From positions 7,343,001-7,407,000 of the forward strand of contig NZ_LT629750.1 of the NCBI RefSeq assembly GCF_900105125.1: 64,000 nt of DNA, read 5' to 3'. Each line of letters starts with the position of its first letter. The first letter of the stretch is position 1. Source of the stretch: Bradyrhizobium canariense (GTDB lineage: Bacteria; Pseudomonadota; Alphaproteobacteria; Rhizobiales; Xanthobacteraceae). Shown here piece by piece: positions 24,200 through 33,238 of the stretch. The position numbers were made by a program, and so were the translations under genes. Below the pieces are notes generated by a model. That model was not told the DNA's origin. It saw only the letters and a list, made by a program, of their open reading frames with translations, and ran no database searches.

Positions 24200-25213
24200 T
24201 TACCCCGGCAGCAAATTCGCGACCCCCGCCTTGAGAAAGGCGGCATCTGCCGGATTGGCGCTCGGATTGCCCGCGCGATGACCCCACACGCCCGGGATCG
24301 GCCGCAGGGTCCCGGTTGCGAGATGGAGAAGTTCGGCCGCATTATCCGCAACGCGGAAATAGAGATCCGTCTCGCTCGGCATCAGAAGCATTTGCGCCTT
24401 TATGGACTGGAGCGCTTGCGTGAGATCGCCGTTGTAAAGAGTGTTGTCGCTGATATCGCCGTGAAACCAAGCGAGTGCCTGCGCATAGAGGTTCGCCGCG
24501 CGGCATTGCGAAAACCGCTCGGCCCAATTAATGCGGACGAAGGTTTCGAGATCGGGTGCGCCAAGCGCGCTTTTGTAAAGGCCGGCACGGTAGAAATCCT
24601 GGCTCAGGCCCCAGCCGGCATAAATGTGGCCAAAGGCCTTGAGCGCCAGCAACGGCTCGCTCGAAAAGCGGCCATTGCCGGTATGCTCGGGCGCGGCTTC
24701 TAGCGTACGCAACAGGCCGGACAGAAAAACCTTGTTGTGATCGGCTGTGCGGGCGCTTCCGCAGACGACGAAGGCGCGTGCCACCATCTCGGGGTAGAGC
24801 GCCGCCCAATGATAGGCCTGCATGCCGCCCATCGAAAATCCATAAACGGCGGCGAGTTTGTCCACGCCGTACATTTCCGTGACGAGACGGTGTTGCGCCC
24901 GCACATTGTCGGCGACGGTGACGAGCCCGGGATAATCCGGCGTCTCCGCCGCGCCGGACGATTCCCCGTTCGAGAACATCCCCACGGCGACGATGCACCA
25001 GCGCGTGGGATCGAGAATGCCCTCCGGCCCGATCAGCCATGACATATCCGCGAGACGCGCAGAATAGCTGCTGGGGTAGAGAATGAGATTGTCGCGCTTG
25101 TCGTTGAGCGTGCCAAAGCGCTGCCAGGCGAGTCGGGCCTCGCGGATCACGCCGCCTTTTTCCACGGCAAAATCGCCGAGTGCAAAGCTGCCCGTCTCAT
25201 TCTCCAAATTCAT
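24200..25213 (-). CDS. Alpha/beta hydrolase of the homoserine O-acetyltransferase (MetX) superfamily (337 aa)
   Basis: The nucleophile elbow is G-F-S-M-G-G-M-Q-A (Ser near residue 135), with a later Asp in S-E-T-D-L-Y-F (about 293) and a His in V-W-G-H-R-A-G-N-P (about 318). These give the Ser-Asp-His triad of MetX-type enzymes. M-F-S-N-G-E-S-S corresponds to the family's substrate loop. Length is close to the 340-380 usual for MetX, but the context (peptide-type importer plus amidase, no methionine genes) points to hydrolysis or acyl transfer on an imported compound. Last gene of the operon; start ATG 25213. Confidence 0.8.
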   Translation of the reverse strand: MNLENETGSFALGDFAVEKGGVIREARLAWQRFGTLNDKRDNLILYPSSYSARLADMSWLIGPEGILDPTRWCIVAVGMFSNGESSGAAETPDYPGLVTVADNVRAQHRLVTEMYGVDKLAAVYGFSMGGMQAYHWAALYPEMVARAFVVCGSARTADHNKVFLSGLLRTLEAAPEHTGNGRFSSEPLLALKAFGHIYAGWGLSQDFYRAGLYKSALGAPDLETFVRINWAERFSQCRAANLYAQALAWFHGDISDNTLYNGDLTQALQSIKAQMLLMPSETDLYFRVADNAAELLHLATGTLRPIPGVWGHRAGNPSANPADAAFLKAGVANLLPG

Positions 25214-25235
25214 CGCTATTCTCCGGGGGATCTGT

Positions 25236-26420
25236 CTACGCCTTCTCGGCGGCCTGCTCTTCGAAAGCAACAGCGACACGCAGAAGGTCGAGGTCCGAAC
25301 CGCGCGCGCCGATGATCGAAAGCCCGACCGGCGCGCCATCGACCGTTGCGCCCGGAAGATTGACCTGCGGCACGCCGGTGAGGCCGCCCTGGCTGGTCAG
25401 GCAGCTGATGCGTTCGCGCAACGGGTCCAATTGGTGAAGCGGAAGACCTTTTTGCGGCGCCGGAAACGGCGTCGTCGGCAGGCAGAGGATCGTGCCTGCT
25501 GGCAGCAGCAGGCGGAGCCGGGCGCAGGCTTCCATCCGCATCAGGCTTGCGGCATTGCGCTCCGCATCGGTCATCATCGAACCCTGTACCAAGCTCCGCG
25601 CCACGCTGAAGGCGAGACGCGGATTATGGCCGTCGAGCCAGGGCTGGAAGGTGCGCCAGGCTTCGCTCGCTTGCAAAATGCGTTGCGCGCGCTGCCAGAT
25701 CGAAAGGCCCTGCGGCGCCAATGTGATGTCGCGCCGTTGGCCAGTCAGCGCCGCGAGACGGCCGACGGCCGGGGCGAGCGCCTGCTGCACATTTTCATCC
25801 GCGAAGCCGAAGGCATCCTCGGCCACCAGGAGCGTCGTCGGCAGCGTGACGGGCAGGGCGCTTCCGAACAAAACCTCGCCAACACGCGCGAACGTCGCCG
25901 CATCGCGCGCGAACCAGCCGCAGGTATCGCTGCCTGGGGCCTGCACGGCAATGCCGGTGAAATCGATCCGCCCATGCGTCGGCCGGATGCCGTAAAGGCC
26001 GCAAAAGCTCGACGGCACGCGCACCGAGCCGCCCGTATCGGTGCCAAGCGCAAAATCGCAGGCCTTGGCGGCCACCGCCGAGGCCGATCCGCTCGACGAG
26101 CCGCCCGGTACGCGGCCGGGCGCCGCCGGGTTCAACGGCGTGCCGTCATGCGCGTTCTCGCCGAGAATGCCGAGCGACACTTCGTCGGTGATCGTCTTGC
26201 CCGTGACCGAGGCGCCGGCATCGAGCAGGGTCTGCACGACCCATGCGTGACGGGACGGCGTTGCGGCGAAGCGCGGCCAGTCGGGATTGCCGCCGCCGGT
26301 CGGCACGCCGGCGACATCGATCAGATCCTTGACCGCGAAGCTGAGACCGGCGAGCGGCCCCGCCGCCGCACCCGGCACTTGCGCGCGCGGGCCAGGCACA
26401 AAAGCTTCGGTCGAACTCAT
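25236..26420 (-). CDS. Amidase-signature family amidase (394 aa)
   Basis: The amidase signature is clear: Lys in F-A-V-K-D-L-I-D (about 31), the Ser-rich stretch P-G-G-S-S-S-G-S-A (about 107), and T-D-T-G-G-S-V-R (about 129) carrying the Ser nucleophile of the Ser-cisSer-Lys triad. It hydrolyses amide bonds; the substrate is not readable from sequence. At 394 residues it is short for the family (450-500), the short form seen in some plant-like amidases. It overlaps the ATPase gene by 4 bases (ATGA), so translation is coupled to the importer. Confidence 0.85.
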   Translation of the reverse strand: MSSTEAFVPGPRAQVPGAAAGPLAGLSFAVKDLIDVAGVPTGGGNPDWPRFAATPSRHAWVVQTLLDAGASVTGKTITDEVSLGILGENAHDGTPLNPAAPGRVPGGSSSGSASAVAAKACDFALGTDTGGSVRVPSSFCGLYGIRPTHGRIDFTGIAVQAPGSDTCGWFARDAATFARVGEVLFGSALPVTLPTTLLVAEDAFGFADENVQQALAPAVGRLAALTGQRRDITLAPQGLSIWQRAQRILQASEAWRTFQPWLDGHNPRLAFSVARSLVQGSMMTDAERNAASLMRMEACARLRLLLPAGTILCLPTTPFPAPQKGLPLHQLDPLRERISCLTSQGGLTGVPQVNLPGATVDGAPVGLSIIGARGSDLDLLRVAVAFEEQAAEKA

Positions 26421-28033
26421 GATGCTTTCCGGTCTTGCCAGGTGCCCCCAGGCACGGCGGCGAACAAGGCCTTGGTATAGGGATGCTGCGGATTAAAAAA
26501 GATCTCGGCGGTCGGCGCCACTTCGACCACCTCGCCTTGTTTCATCACAGCGATCCGGTCGCAGACTTGTAGCGCAACGCGCAAATCATGGGTCACGAAC
26601 AGCATGCTGAGCTGCAGCCGCGCCTTGATGTCGGCGAGAAGCGCCAGCACCTGCGCCTGCACCGATACGTCAAGCGCGGAGACGGGCTCGTCCGCGACCA
26701 GCACTTCAGGGCGCAGCGCAAGCGCGCGGGCAATGCCGATCCGCTGACGCTGGCCACCACTGAACTCATGCGGAAAACGCTTTGCGGCCGAGGCGTCTAG
26801 GCCGACGAGGCCGAGCAACGCTTGCGCTTCCTCGCGGGCTCTGAAGGTCGGGGTGCCGTGGATGATGGGACCTTCGGCAATGATGTCGATGATGCGCTGC
26901 CGCGGATCAAGCGACGCGTAGGGATCCTGAAACACCATCTGCACGCGTTTGCGGATTGGGCGGAGCCGGTGGCGGGGGAGCCGGGCGATGTTGGTGCCGT
27001 TAAGCAGAATTTCGCCGCCATCGATTGGTAGCAGCCGGGTGATGGCGCGCGCCAAGGTGCTTTTCCCGGAGCCGCTTTCTCCGACGAGGCCGAGTGTTTC
27101 GCCGCGGCGTAGTTCCATATTCACGCCGGCCAGAGCCATCGTGACGCGCCCGCCAAACAGGCCTCGCGTGCCATAGGTCTTGGTGATATCGCGCGCCTCA
27201 ATGATGATCGGTTGCGTATTCACCGGCAGCGTTGCCGGCGGTACGAGCTTGGGTACCGCTGCTATCAGGGCCTTGGTATAGGGATGGGTCGGCGCGCCGA
27301 GCACCGCCCCGGCCGCGCCGCGTTCGACCAGGGTGCCACGCTGCAGCACCGCTACCTCATCGGCGATATCGGCGACGACGCCGAAATCATGGGTGATGAA
27401 GAGAACGGATGTACCGTGTTCGCGCTGCAGCTCGCGGATCAGATGAAGGATTTGCGCCTGGGTCGTGACGTCTAGCGCGGTTGTCGGCTCGTCGGCGATC
27501 AACAGCCGCGGATTGAGCAGCAAGGCCATGGCGATCATCGCGCGCTGGCGCTGGCCGCCGCTCAGTTGATGTGGAAACGAACCGATGATGCGAGCGGGTT
27601 CCGGCAGATGAACGCCGTCGATCAGTTCGAGCACGCGGGCGCGGCGTGCGGCTTTCCCGAGGGATGTGTGGATGCGCAGCACTTCGTCAAGCTGGCGGCC
27701 GATCGTGTGCAGCGGATTCAGCGCCGTCATCGGCTCCTGGAAGATCATGCCGATTTTTGCGCCACGAATGGCGCGCATCTTGTCCTGCGGCGCGACGGCG
27801 AGATCCTGGCCTTCGAACAGGATGCGGCCGCTCCCGACGCGTACATGCGGGCGCGGCAGCAGGCCAAGGATCGAACGCGCGACCAGCGATTTGCCCGATC
27901 CGCTCTCGCCGATCAGGCACGTCACCTTGCCTGCGCGCAACACCAGATCGACATCGCTGACCGCATTGGCGCGGTCGGCGCCGGGCGGCAAAGCGATCGT
28001 GAGCTTTTCAAGTTCGAGAACGGTCTGGCTCAT
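26417..28033 (-). CDS. Peptide/oligopeptide ABC importer, fused double ATPase (538 aa)
   Basis: Two complete ABC domains lie in one chain, each with Walker A (G-E-S-G-S-G-K-S at about 40 and 320), a signature (L-S-G-G-Q-R-Q-R and F-S-G-G-Q-R-Q-R) and Walker B (L-L-I-A-D-E-P and V-L-V-A-D-E-P). This is the DppD-DppF arrangement fused, as in GsiA-like proteins. It energises the two permeases encoded upstream. It overlaps both neighbouring genes by 4 bases. Confidence 0.92.
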   Translation of the reverse strand: MSQTVLELEKLTIALPPGADRANAVSDVDLVLRAGKVTCLIGESGSGKSLVARSILGLLPRPHVRVGSGRILFEGQDLAVAPQDKMRAIRGAKIGMIFQEPMTALNPLHTIGRQLDEVLRIHTSLGKAARRARVLELIDGVHLPEPARIIGSFPHQLSGGQRQRAMIAMALLLNPRLLIADEPTTALDVTTQAQILHLIRELQREHGTSVLFITHDFGVVADIADEVAVLQRGTLVERGAAGAVLGAPTHPYTKALIAAVPKLVPPATLPVNTQPIIIEARDITKTYGTRGLFGGRVTMALAGVNMELRRGETLGLVGESGSGKSTLARAITRLLPIDGGEILLNGTNIARLPRHRLRPIRKRVQMVFQDPYASLDPRQRIIDIIAEGPIIHGTPTFRAREEAQALLGLVGLDASAAKRFPHEFSGGQRQRIGIARALALRPEVLVADEPVSALDVSVQAQVLALLADIKARLQLSMLFVTHDLRVALQVCDRIAVMKQGEVVEVAPTAEIFFNPQHPYTKALFAAVPGGTWQDRKAS

Positions 28034-28857
28034 CGCTCACGCAGCCTCGGATTGAGGGCTTCGTTGAGCCCGTCGCCAGTGAGATTGATGCCGAGCACCG
28101 TGAGCAGGATCGCGATGCCCGGAAAGGTGCAGATCCACCAGGCCGAGCGCAGCACCGCGCGTCCCGCGCTGATGATCAACCCCCAGCTCATGACATTGGG
28201 GTCGCCGAGGCCGAGAAACGCCAGTCCGGCTTCGAGCAGGATCGCAGTGCCGATCAGCAGCGAACCGACCGCGATGATGGAGGAGGCGCAGTTTGGCAGC
28301 ATATGATTGAGGATGATGCGCGCATCGCTTGCGCCGAGGCCCGCGCAGGCCTGCACGAATTCGCGGCCGCCGAGCGAAACGAATTCCCCGCGCACGAGCC
28401 GCGCGATGCTTGGCCAGGAGACGGCCGCGATGGCGATGATCTCGCTGGAGACCGAGGGTGAGAGGATAGCGACGATCAACAAGGCGAAAATGAAGGCCGG
28501 GATGGTTTGGAAGAATTCCGTGATGCGCATCAGCACGGTCTCGGTCCGCCCGCGATAGTAGCCGGCCACCCCTCCGGCCACCGCGCCGAAGATAATTGCG
28601 GCGAGGGTCGCACCGACACCGATGATGAGCGAGGTGCGCGCGCCGTAGGCGATTTCCGCCGCGACGTCGCGGCCCAGCGTGTCGGTGCCGAGCAGAAAGC
28701 GCCCGCCCGGCGGCTGCAAGGCGGGTCCGGCGAGCTTGAATGGATCGTCGGGGTAGATCACCGGCGTGAGCACGACGAGCAGGAGCAGGCACAGCAGCAC
28801 GGCCGCGCCGAACAGAGCCATCCGGTTGCGCGCGAACCGCGCGAAGCCCTCCCGCAT
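28030..28857 (-). CDS. Peptide-type ABC importer permease, DppC-like (275 aa)
   Basis: It has an N-terminal helix (M-A-L-F-G-A-A-V-L-L-C-L-L-L-L-V) and five more membrane segments. The EAA-type loop E-F-V-Q-A-C-A-G-L-G-A-S-D contacts the ATPase. Characteristic DppC motifs F-L-L-G-T-D-T-L-G-R-D and G-L-A-F-L-G-L-G-D-P are present. I prefer ATG 28857 to the longer start at 28890, because it lies one base past the upstream gene's stop. Confidence 0.9.
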   Translation of the reverse strand: MREGFARFARNRMALFGAAVLLCLLLLVVLTPVIYPDDPFKLAGPALQPPGGRFLLGTDTLGRDVAAEIAYGARTSLIIGVGATLAAIIFGAVAGGVAGYYRGRTETVLMRITEFFQTIPAFIFALLIVAILSPSVSSEIIAIAAVSWPSIARLVRGEFVSLGGREFVQACAGLGASDARIILNHMLPNCASSIIAVGSLLIGTAILLEAGLAFLGLGDPNVMSWGLIISAGRAVLRSAWWICTFPGIAILLTVLGINLTGDGLNEALNPRLRER

Positions 28858-28858
28858 G

Positions 28859-29848
28859 TCAAATCTCCATGCGCGGGTCGAGCATGACATAGATCACGTC
28901 GACGACGAGGTTGATGATCACGATCAGACAGGCCGACATGAAGAAGATTGCGAGAAGCAGGTTGAGGTCGCGCGATTGCAGCGCGTTGAAGGCAAGCGTG
29001 CCGATGCCGGGCCAGCCGAACACGGTTTCCACGACGATGGAGCCGCCGATCAGATTGCCGGCCTGAACGCCGGCAATCGTCACGATAGGCAACAGCGCAT
29101 TGCGCAGGACGTGACCTGTCATGATGCGGCGCTCCGTCTGGCCCTTGGCGCGCGCTGTCGTCACGTAGTCCATGCCGGTCTGCTCCAAAACGGACGCGCG
29201 CATGAGGCGCGCATAAAGCGCGAGGTAGAACAGCGCGAGCGAGACGGCGGGCATCACGAGATGGCGACCGACGTCCCAGACCTCGGCCCAGCCCTCGTGA
29301 CCGGCGCCGACCGTGTCGAACCCGCTTGTCGGCAGCCAGCCGAGGCCGATCGAAAAAATCACGATCATCATGAGCCCGAGCCAGAATCCGGGCGTCGCAT
29401 AGGCGACAAGGCTGATCAGCGAAATGACATTGTCGCGCCAGGAATTGCGCCCCGTCGCGGCGACGAGACCGAGGATGATGCCGAGCGCCAGAGCGGTGCC
29501 GAACGCCGTCAACATCAGCAGGCTCGTTGGCCCGAGCCGCTCGAGGATCAGGCTGCTGACATCGGCATCATTGCGGTAGGAGTAGCCGAGGTTGAAATGC
29601 GCCATGTTCGAGACATAGGTCAGGAACTGCATGCCGAGCGATTGGTCGAGGCCGAATTTATGGCGCAGCGCGTCCATATATTCGGGCGTCGCCGCACCGC
29701 TCTCGCCGGCGAGCACGGAGGCCGCGTCGCCCGGCGCGAGATGGATCAACAGGAAGTTGAGCACAATGATGCCGAAGATCACCGGCAGCGCGGTGAGAGC
29801 CGGTATCCCATATAACGGGCGAAGCGCACGGTTTACGTTTCCAGCCAT
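28859..29848 (-). CDS. Peptide-type ABC importer permease, DppB-like (329 aa)
   Basis: It begins MAGNVNRALRPLYGIPALTA with a first membrane helix, followed by the DppB motif L-A-P-G-D-A-A and five further helices. The EAA loop is Y-V-T-T-A-R-A-K-G-Q-T-E. The true start is ATG 29848, overlapping the binding-protein gene by 16 bases; the longer frame to 30292 is a shadow of that gene. It pairs with the DppC-like subunit. Confidence 0.9.
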   Translation of the reverse strand: MAGNVNRALRPLYGIPALTALPVIFGIIVLNFLLIHLAPGDAASVLAGESGAATPEYMDALRHKFGLDQSLGMQFLTYVSNMAHFNLGYSYRNDADVSSLILERLGPTSLLMLTAFGTALALGIILGLVAATGRNSWRDNVISLISLVAYATPGFWLGLMMIVIFSIGLGWLPTSGFDTVGAGHEGWAEVWDVGRHLVMPAVSLALFYLALYARLMRASVLEQTGMDYVTTARAKGQTERRIMTGHVLRNALLPIVTIAGVQAGNLIGGSIVVETVFGWPGIGTLAFNALQSRDLNLLLAIFFMSACLIVIINLVVDVIYVMLDPRMEI

Positions 29849-31467
29849 GCCCGTTCGAAGGCCTGCTGCGTGCCGAGCGGCCCGGTCGTGTGATCGTGAA
29901 GCTTTCGATTGAAGACCGAGACATATTGCACGTCGATGAGCCAGACCAGCGGGCAGTCTTCGGCAAGAATCTGCTGCGCTTTCTTGTAAAGCACAGCGCG
30001 CTTGTCGTGGTTCAGCTCGCGCATGGCCTCGTTGAGAATACTGTCGAATTCCGGATTGGCATAAAAGCTGTCGTTGACGAAGGTCACGCCCTTGCGGATC
30101 TGCGACGTGAGATATTGCTTGTTGAGACCATAGACCGGATCGACGCCCTGGCTCAGGAAGGGCTCGTTGATGTCGTAATCGTAATCGGTATAGACGCGCC
30201 GCAACCAGGTGGCGGTGTCTTCCGAGCGTAGCGTCAGATCGATTCCGACGATCGCGAGCGCCTGTTTCAAATATTCGGCCTGGCGCAGCCATTGCTCGCC
30301 GAATGAATTGACTTCGAGATGCATGCCGAAGCGCATGCCATTGGCGCCGCGCGGCAGGCCGGCACCGTCGAGCAGCTTGTTGGCAATCTCGAGACGGTCG
30401 GGCACGTCGTATTTGCGCACGTCGTCGGTATAGAACCCAACGGTCTCGAACAGACTGCTGAGCGGGCCGGTGGCCGGCTTGCCGTAGCCATACATGACAT
30501 CGCGCAGGATCACCTTGCGATCAATCGCATAGGCGATCGCCTGGCGCACTTCTTTCTTGTCGAGCGGCGGGTGTTTGGCATTGAGTTCAAGCACGCTCAA
30601 GGCGGGCGTCATCTCATAGCCTTTCATCGTCGTATCGAGGATCGGGTTGGTCTTCATCCGTGCGAGGTCGGCGTAATTGACGGCGCTGTAGCCGGCGAAA
30701 TGCGCCTCGCCGGTTTCAAGCGCGGCCGAGCGCGTCGCGGCATCGGGGATGAAACGCGCGATGACATGGTCGAGATAGGGCAGCCCCGGCTTCCAGTATT
30801 TCTCGTTGCGGTCGAGCCGCACGAACTGTCCGCGGTCCCATTGCCCGAATTTGAACGGTCCGGTGCCGATAGGTTTGTTCGCCGACGGATTCTGCAGGAT
30901 TTGCGTTCCCTCGAAAACCGATTTGCACATGATCGGCAGATCGCGTCCCGCAAGGGCCTTCATGAGATAGGGCGCGGGATTGGCGAGAAGCAGAACCGCA
31001 GTCTTTTCATCCGGCGTGTCGACGCCCGTCAGCTCGGCGAGAAGGAGCGGGGCGAAGGGGTGGTATTTCTTCAAAATCTCCATGAAGGAGAATTGGACGT
31101 CGGCGCTGGTGAAAGGCTTGCCGTTGTGAAAGACGACGCCTTCGCGCAGCTTGAAGGTAATAGACTTGCCGTCAGGCGCGGTCTCCCAGGAAGTCGCGAG
31201 ATTGGGTTGAGGATTCTGATCCCAGTCGTAGGTCACAAGACCTTCATAAATCTGTGTGGCGATCGGCGGGATGTTGCCGGCGGTTACGGCATAATGGGCG
31301 AGCGTCGAAGGCTCGGGCTGCACGATCATCACCATCGTGCCACCTCGCACCGGCTGATCGGCCTTGGCGAGACTGTTAAAGATGGGGCTGGATGATGCGG
31401 CCAACCCGAGGGGTAAGGCCAAAGCGGTACGGCGTGAGATTTTATTCAGGTGCGGATCGTGAACCAA
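29833..31467 (-). CDS. ABC importer substrate-binding protein, family 5 (544 aa)
   Basis: Periplasmic binding protein of the dipeptide/oligopeptide class. The N-terminus I-S-R-R-T-A-L-A-L-P-L-G-L-A-A is a Tat-like signal. Family-5 features include Y-E-G-L-V-T-Y-D and I-T-F-K-L-R-E-G-V-V-F-H-N-G-K-P-F-T-S-A-D-V near residue 110. The start is TTG 31467, eight bases after AGGAG, with a hairpin over the ribosome site. First gene of the six-gene operon. The ligand is unknown; an amide or acylated amino compound would fit the downstream amidase. Confidence 0.9.
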   Translation of the reverse strand: MVHDPHLNKISRRTALALPLGLAASSSPIFNSLAKADQPVRGGTMVMIVQPEPSTLAHYAVTAGNIPPIATQIYEGLVTYDWDQNPQPNLATSWETAPDGKSITFKLREGVVFHNGKPFTSADVQFSFMEILKKYHPFAPLLLAELTGVDTPDEKTAVLLLANPAPYLMKALAGRDLPIMCKSVFEGTQILQNPSANKPIGTGPFKFGQWDRGQFVRLDRNEKYWKPGLPYLDHVIARFIPDAATRSAALETGEAHFAGYSAVNYADLARMKTNPILDTTMKGYEMTPALSVLELNAKHPPLDKKEVRQAIAYAIDRKVILRDVMYGYGKPATGPLSSLFETVGFYTDDVRKYDVPDRLEIANKLLDGAGLPRGANGMRFGMHLEVNSFGEQWLRQAEYLKQALAIVGIDLTLRSEDTATWLRRVYTDYDYDINEPFLSQGVDPVYGLNKQYLTSQIRKGVTFVNDSFYANPEFDSILNEAMRELNHDKRAVLYKKAQQILAEDCPLVWLIDVQYVSVFNRKLHDHTTGPLGTQQAFERAWLET

Positions 31468-31472
31468 AATGT

Positions 31473-31490
31473 GAACTCCTCATGGAGTTC
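31473..31490 (-). promoter_or_regulatory. Hairpin covering the ribosome site of the binding-protein gene
   Basis: GAACTCC-ATGA-GGAGTTC is a perfect 7-bp hairpin on the minus strand. Its right arm contains the GGAG of the TTG start at 31467, and its loop contains an ATG that opens a 13-codon overlapping frame. Translational control is possible. Confidence 0.4.
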
Positions 31491-31648
31491 GGTATCAAGC
31501 AATTGGCGTGCCACCTTTGCCGCTAAGGCATTCGCCGGTGTAAAGGCAGTATGCAGCGCATCAAGGACGTCCGTGGCTAAGCCGGCGCCGACTGGTTCCG
31601 CAAAACGCACGCATCCGCGACCTTGTGGGTCCGCACGCCGCGCGGCGT

Positions 31649-32356
31649 TCAGTCGCCGTGCTTGCCGTGCCCCTCGGCCAGGCCGAACAGCCTGTGCGGA
31701 TCCCGCAGCACGATGCGCTGCCTTCCGCCCTCAACCAGACCCTGTTGTTCCCACGCGCTGAGAATACGGCTCACCGTATGCAGCGTAGTCCCGGTCATCT
31801 CGGCGACGTCCTGCCGGCTGATCGGAAAATCGATCTCGATGCCGTGTTCGACCTTTCGGCCCGCCTGTTTGGCAAGCCGCAACAGCGCATGGGCGACGCG
31901 CGGTTCGACCTGCTCGCTCGACATCTCGATCACGCGCGCCTGTGTATCCTGCAATCGGCTTCCGACGGTCTGCAGCGCGCCTGCGGCAAGGCTCGGGAAT
32001 TTGGTGGTCAACCTCGACCACGCCGAAGACGGCCATGACAAGGCGATGCTGTCGACCGCCGCTACCGCGGTCGCTGGATATTTCTTCAGCGCCATCGCCT
32101 GGGCAACGCCGAACAACTCGCCGGCCGAGACGTAGCGGACCACGATTTGCTGTCCCTGCGACGCGACCCGCTCGACTCGCAGATGACCGTGCAGGAGCAA
32201 GAAGAATGAATGGGCGTCGTCGCCCTGGTCGAACACGCTGGTATCCTTGGGATACCGCACTGACCGCGCCTCGCGCAGGATCTCATCGAGGTCATCGGCG
32301 CCAAGTTCGGCGAATATCGGGAGATCTGCAACAATTGATCGGTCGATGGCGGCCAT
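31649..32356 (-). CDS. Crp/Fnr-family transcriptional regulator (235 aa)
   Basis: A cNMP-binding-like barrel occupies about residues 10-130 (V-F-D-Q-G-D-D-A-H-S-F-F-L-L-L-H-G). A dimerisation helix and a winged HTH follow (I-S-R-Q-D-V-A-E-M-T-G-T-T-L-H-T-V-S-R-I-L). The T-x-H-T-V-S-R recognition helix is that of NnrR/Dnr-like regulators of denitrification. No Fe-S Cys cluster is present. It is placed at the left edge of the NO and N2O gene region, so it is a good candidate for the NO-responsive activator; this is inference. A degenerate copy of its C-terminus lies at 40414-40557. Confidence 0.88.
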   Translation of the reverse strand: MAAIDRSIVADLPIFAELGADDLDEILREARSVRYPKDTSVFDQGDDAHSFFLLLHGHLRVERVASQGQQIVVRYVSAGELFGVAQAMALKKYPATAVAAVDSIALSWPSSAWSRLTTKFPSLAAGALQTVGSRLQDTQARVIEMSSEQVEPRVAHALLRLAKQAGRKVEHGIEIDFPISRQDVAEMTGTTLHTVSRILSAWEQQGLVEGGRQRIVLRDPHRLFGLAEGHGKHGD

Positions 32357-32545
32357 TTACGCGAGGCTTCCGGATGCAAGGCTTCCAAATGTTGCAATGA
32401 CGGTTGGACCATAGAGCCGGGCGCGGCGATCGGCAACCCGGATCGGGCAGCACGATGCCGATCATTCGGCTGCACAGCAAAGTCCGTTGTGCCGTCACGT
32501 GTTAGGCACGTGACATCCAGACGGAAGCCAACCAATCAACAAGAG

Positions 32546-32850
32546 ATGAAGGCGCGTAAATATCTGGTGATGGCCGCGGCCGCTGCGATATTGGCCATGA
32601 CCGATGGCGCGGGCGCTGCCGAAGTCGAAGCGTGATGGTGTTCGAGCCTTCGTTCGGAGAATCGCGCGGGCGACAGCGTGAAGTTCGTCGCTGCGGACAA
32701 GGGCCACCATGCCGAGACCATTAAGGGGACGCTGCCGGATGGCGCTGTGCCCTTGCAGGCAACAACAGCGAGGACAGCACCGTCGAGTTCGAGCAGGAGG
32801 GCTCTGCGGCGTCAAAATGCACGCCACACTATGGCATGGGGACGCGCGCC
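32546..32850 (+). pseudogene. Decayed pseudoazurin gene
   Basis: A signal peptide (MKARKYLVMAAAAAILAM) ends A-A-E-V-E-A and then hits a stop. Beyond it, M-V-F-E-P-S-F, then G-D-S-V-K-F-V-A-A-D-K-G-H-H-A-E-T-I-K-G and L-P-D-G-A appear in shifted frames. The copper loop C-T-P-H-Y-G-M-G follows after a further one-base shift. The order matches a pseudoazurin such as the intact one at 54432-54875. At least one deletion and two frameshifts make it non-functional. Confidence 0.75.
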
Positions 32851-32870
32851 TTTTTCCGTCCTTCCCAATT

Positions 32871-33059
32871 CTAGGCGTTACGCGACTCGGGAGCGAGTTC
32901 GCTGCCCGCGCACCCGCCGCAGCACGTGGCTTCAGCAGTCTGAATTTCAACAGAGGCGGCGGCAACGATCTTGCCTCCATCGAGGGCAATTTTTGGCTCG
33001 GCTTGAAGGTGAGTTGAGAGAATGCCGAGTTTCTCCCGCAGCCGCTCATAGATTCGCAT
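32871..33059 (-). CDS. Small Cys-rich protein divergent from nnrS (62 aa)
   Basis: MRIYERLREKLGILSTHLQA leads to a C-terminal motif T-C-C-G-G-C-A-G-S. The three close Cys could bind a metal or be a nitrosylation target. It is transcribed away from nnrS, with an FNR-type box in the shared 179-bp space, so it may be controlled together with nnrS. Family not recognised. Confidence 0.5.
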   Translation of the reverse strand: MRIYERLREKLGILSTHLQAEPKIALDGGKIVAAASVEIQTAEATCCGGCAGSELAPESRNA

Positions 33060-33164
33060 CGTTCGTCTCCGTTTGTCTGACGTGTGACGCCGATACACCT
33101 TGGACGCGCGGGCATCTTTGTCGTCTAGCAAACACAAACCCTGCATGGGCGATCGTGGCTGAAT

Positions 33165-33178
33165 TTGCGTTCCGACAA
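33165..33178 (+). promoter_or_regulatory. FNR/FixK/NnrR-type box between a small Cys-rich gene and nnrS
   Basis: TTGCGTTCCGACAA fits TTG-N8-CAA, 60 bases before the nnrS start. Confidence 0.65.
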
Positions 33179-33238
33179 AGTGGCCGCTTGATCGCTCGCT
33201 ACGGTGCATCGAACCAAGCATCGAATGCGGGGCAAGCC

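Noticed and set aside
28037..28792. 251-aa frame inside the DppC-like gene, and the 320-aa frame at 33346-34308 inside nnrS
   Set aside because: Both are alternative-frame shadows of GC-rich genes, with Arg-rich products and no motif.
32678..33238. N-terminal extension of nnrS
   Set aside because: It crosses the decayed pseudoazurin and intergenic DNA; the family start is at 33239.
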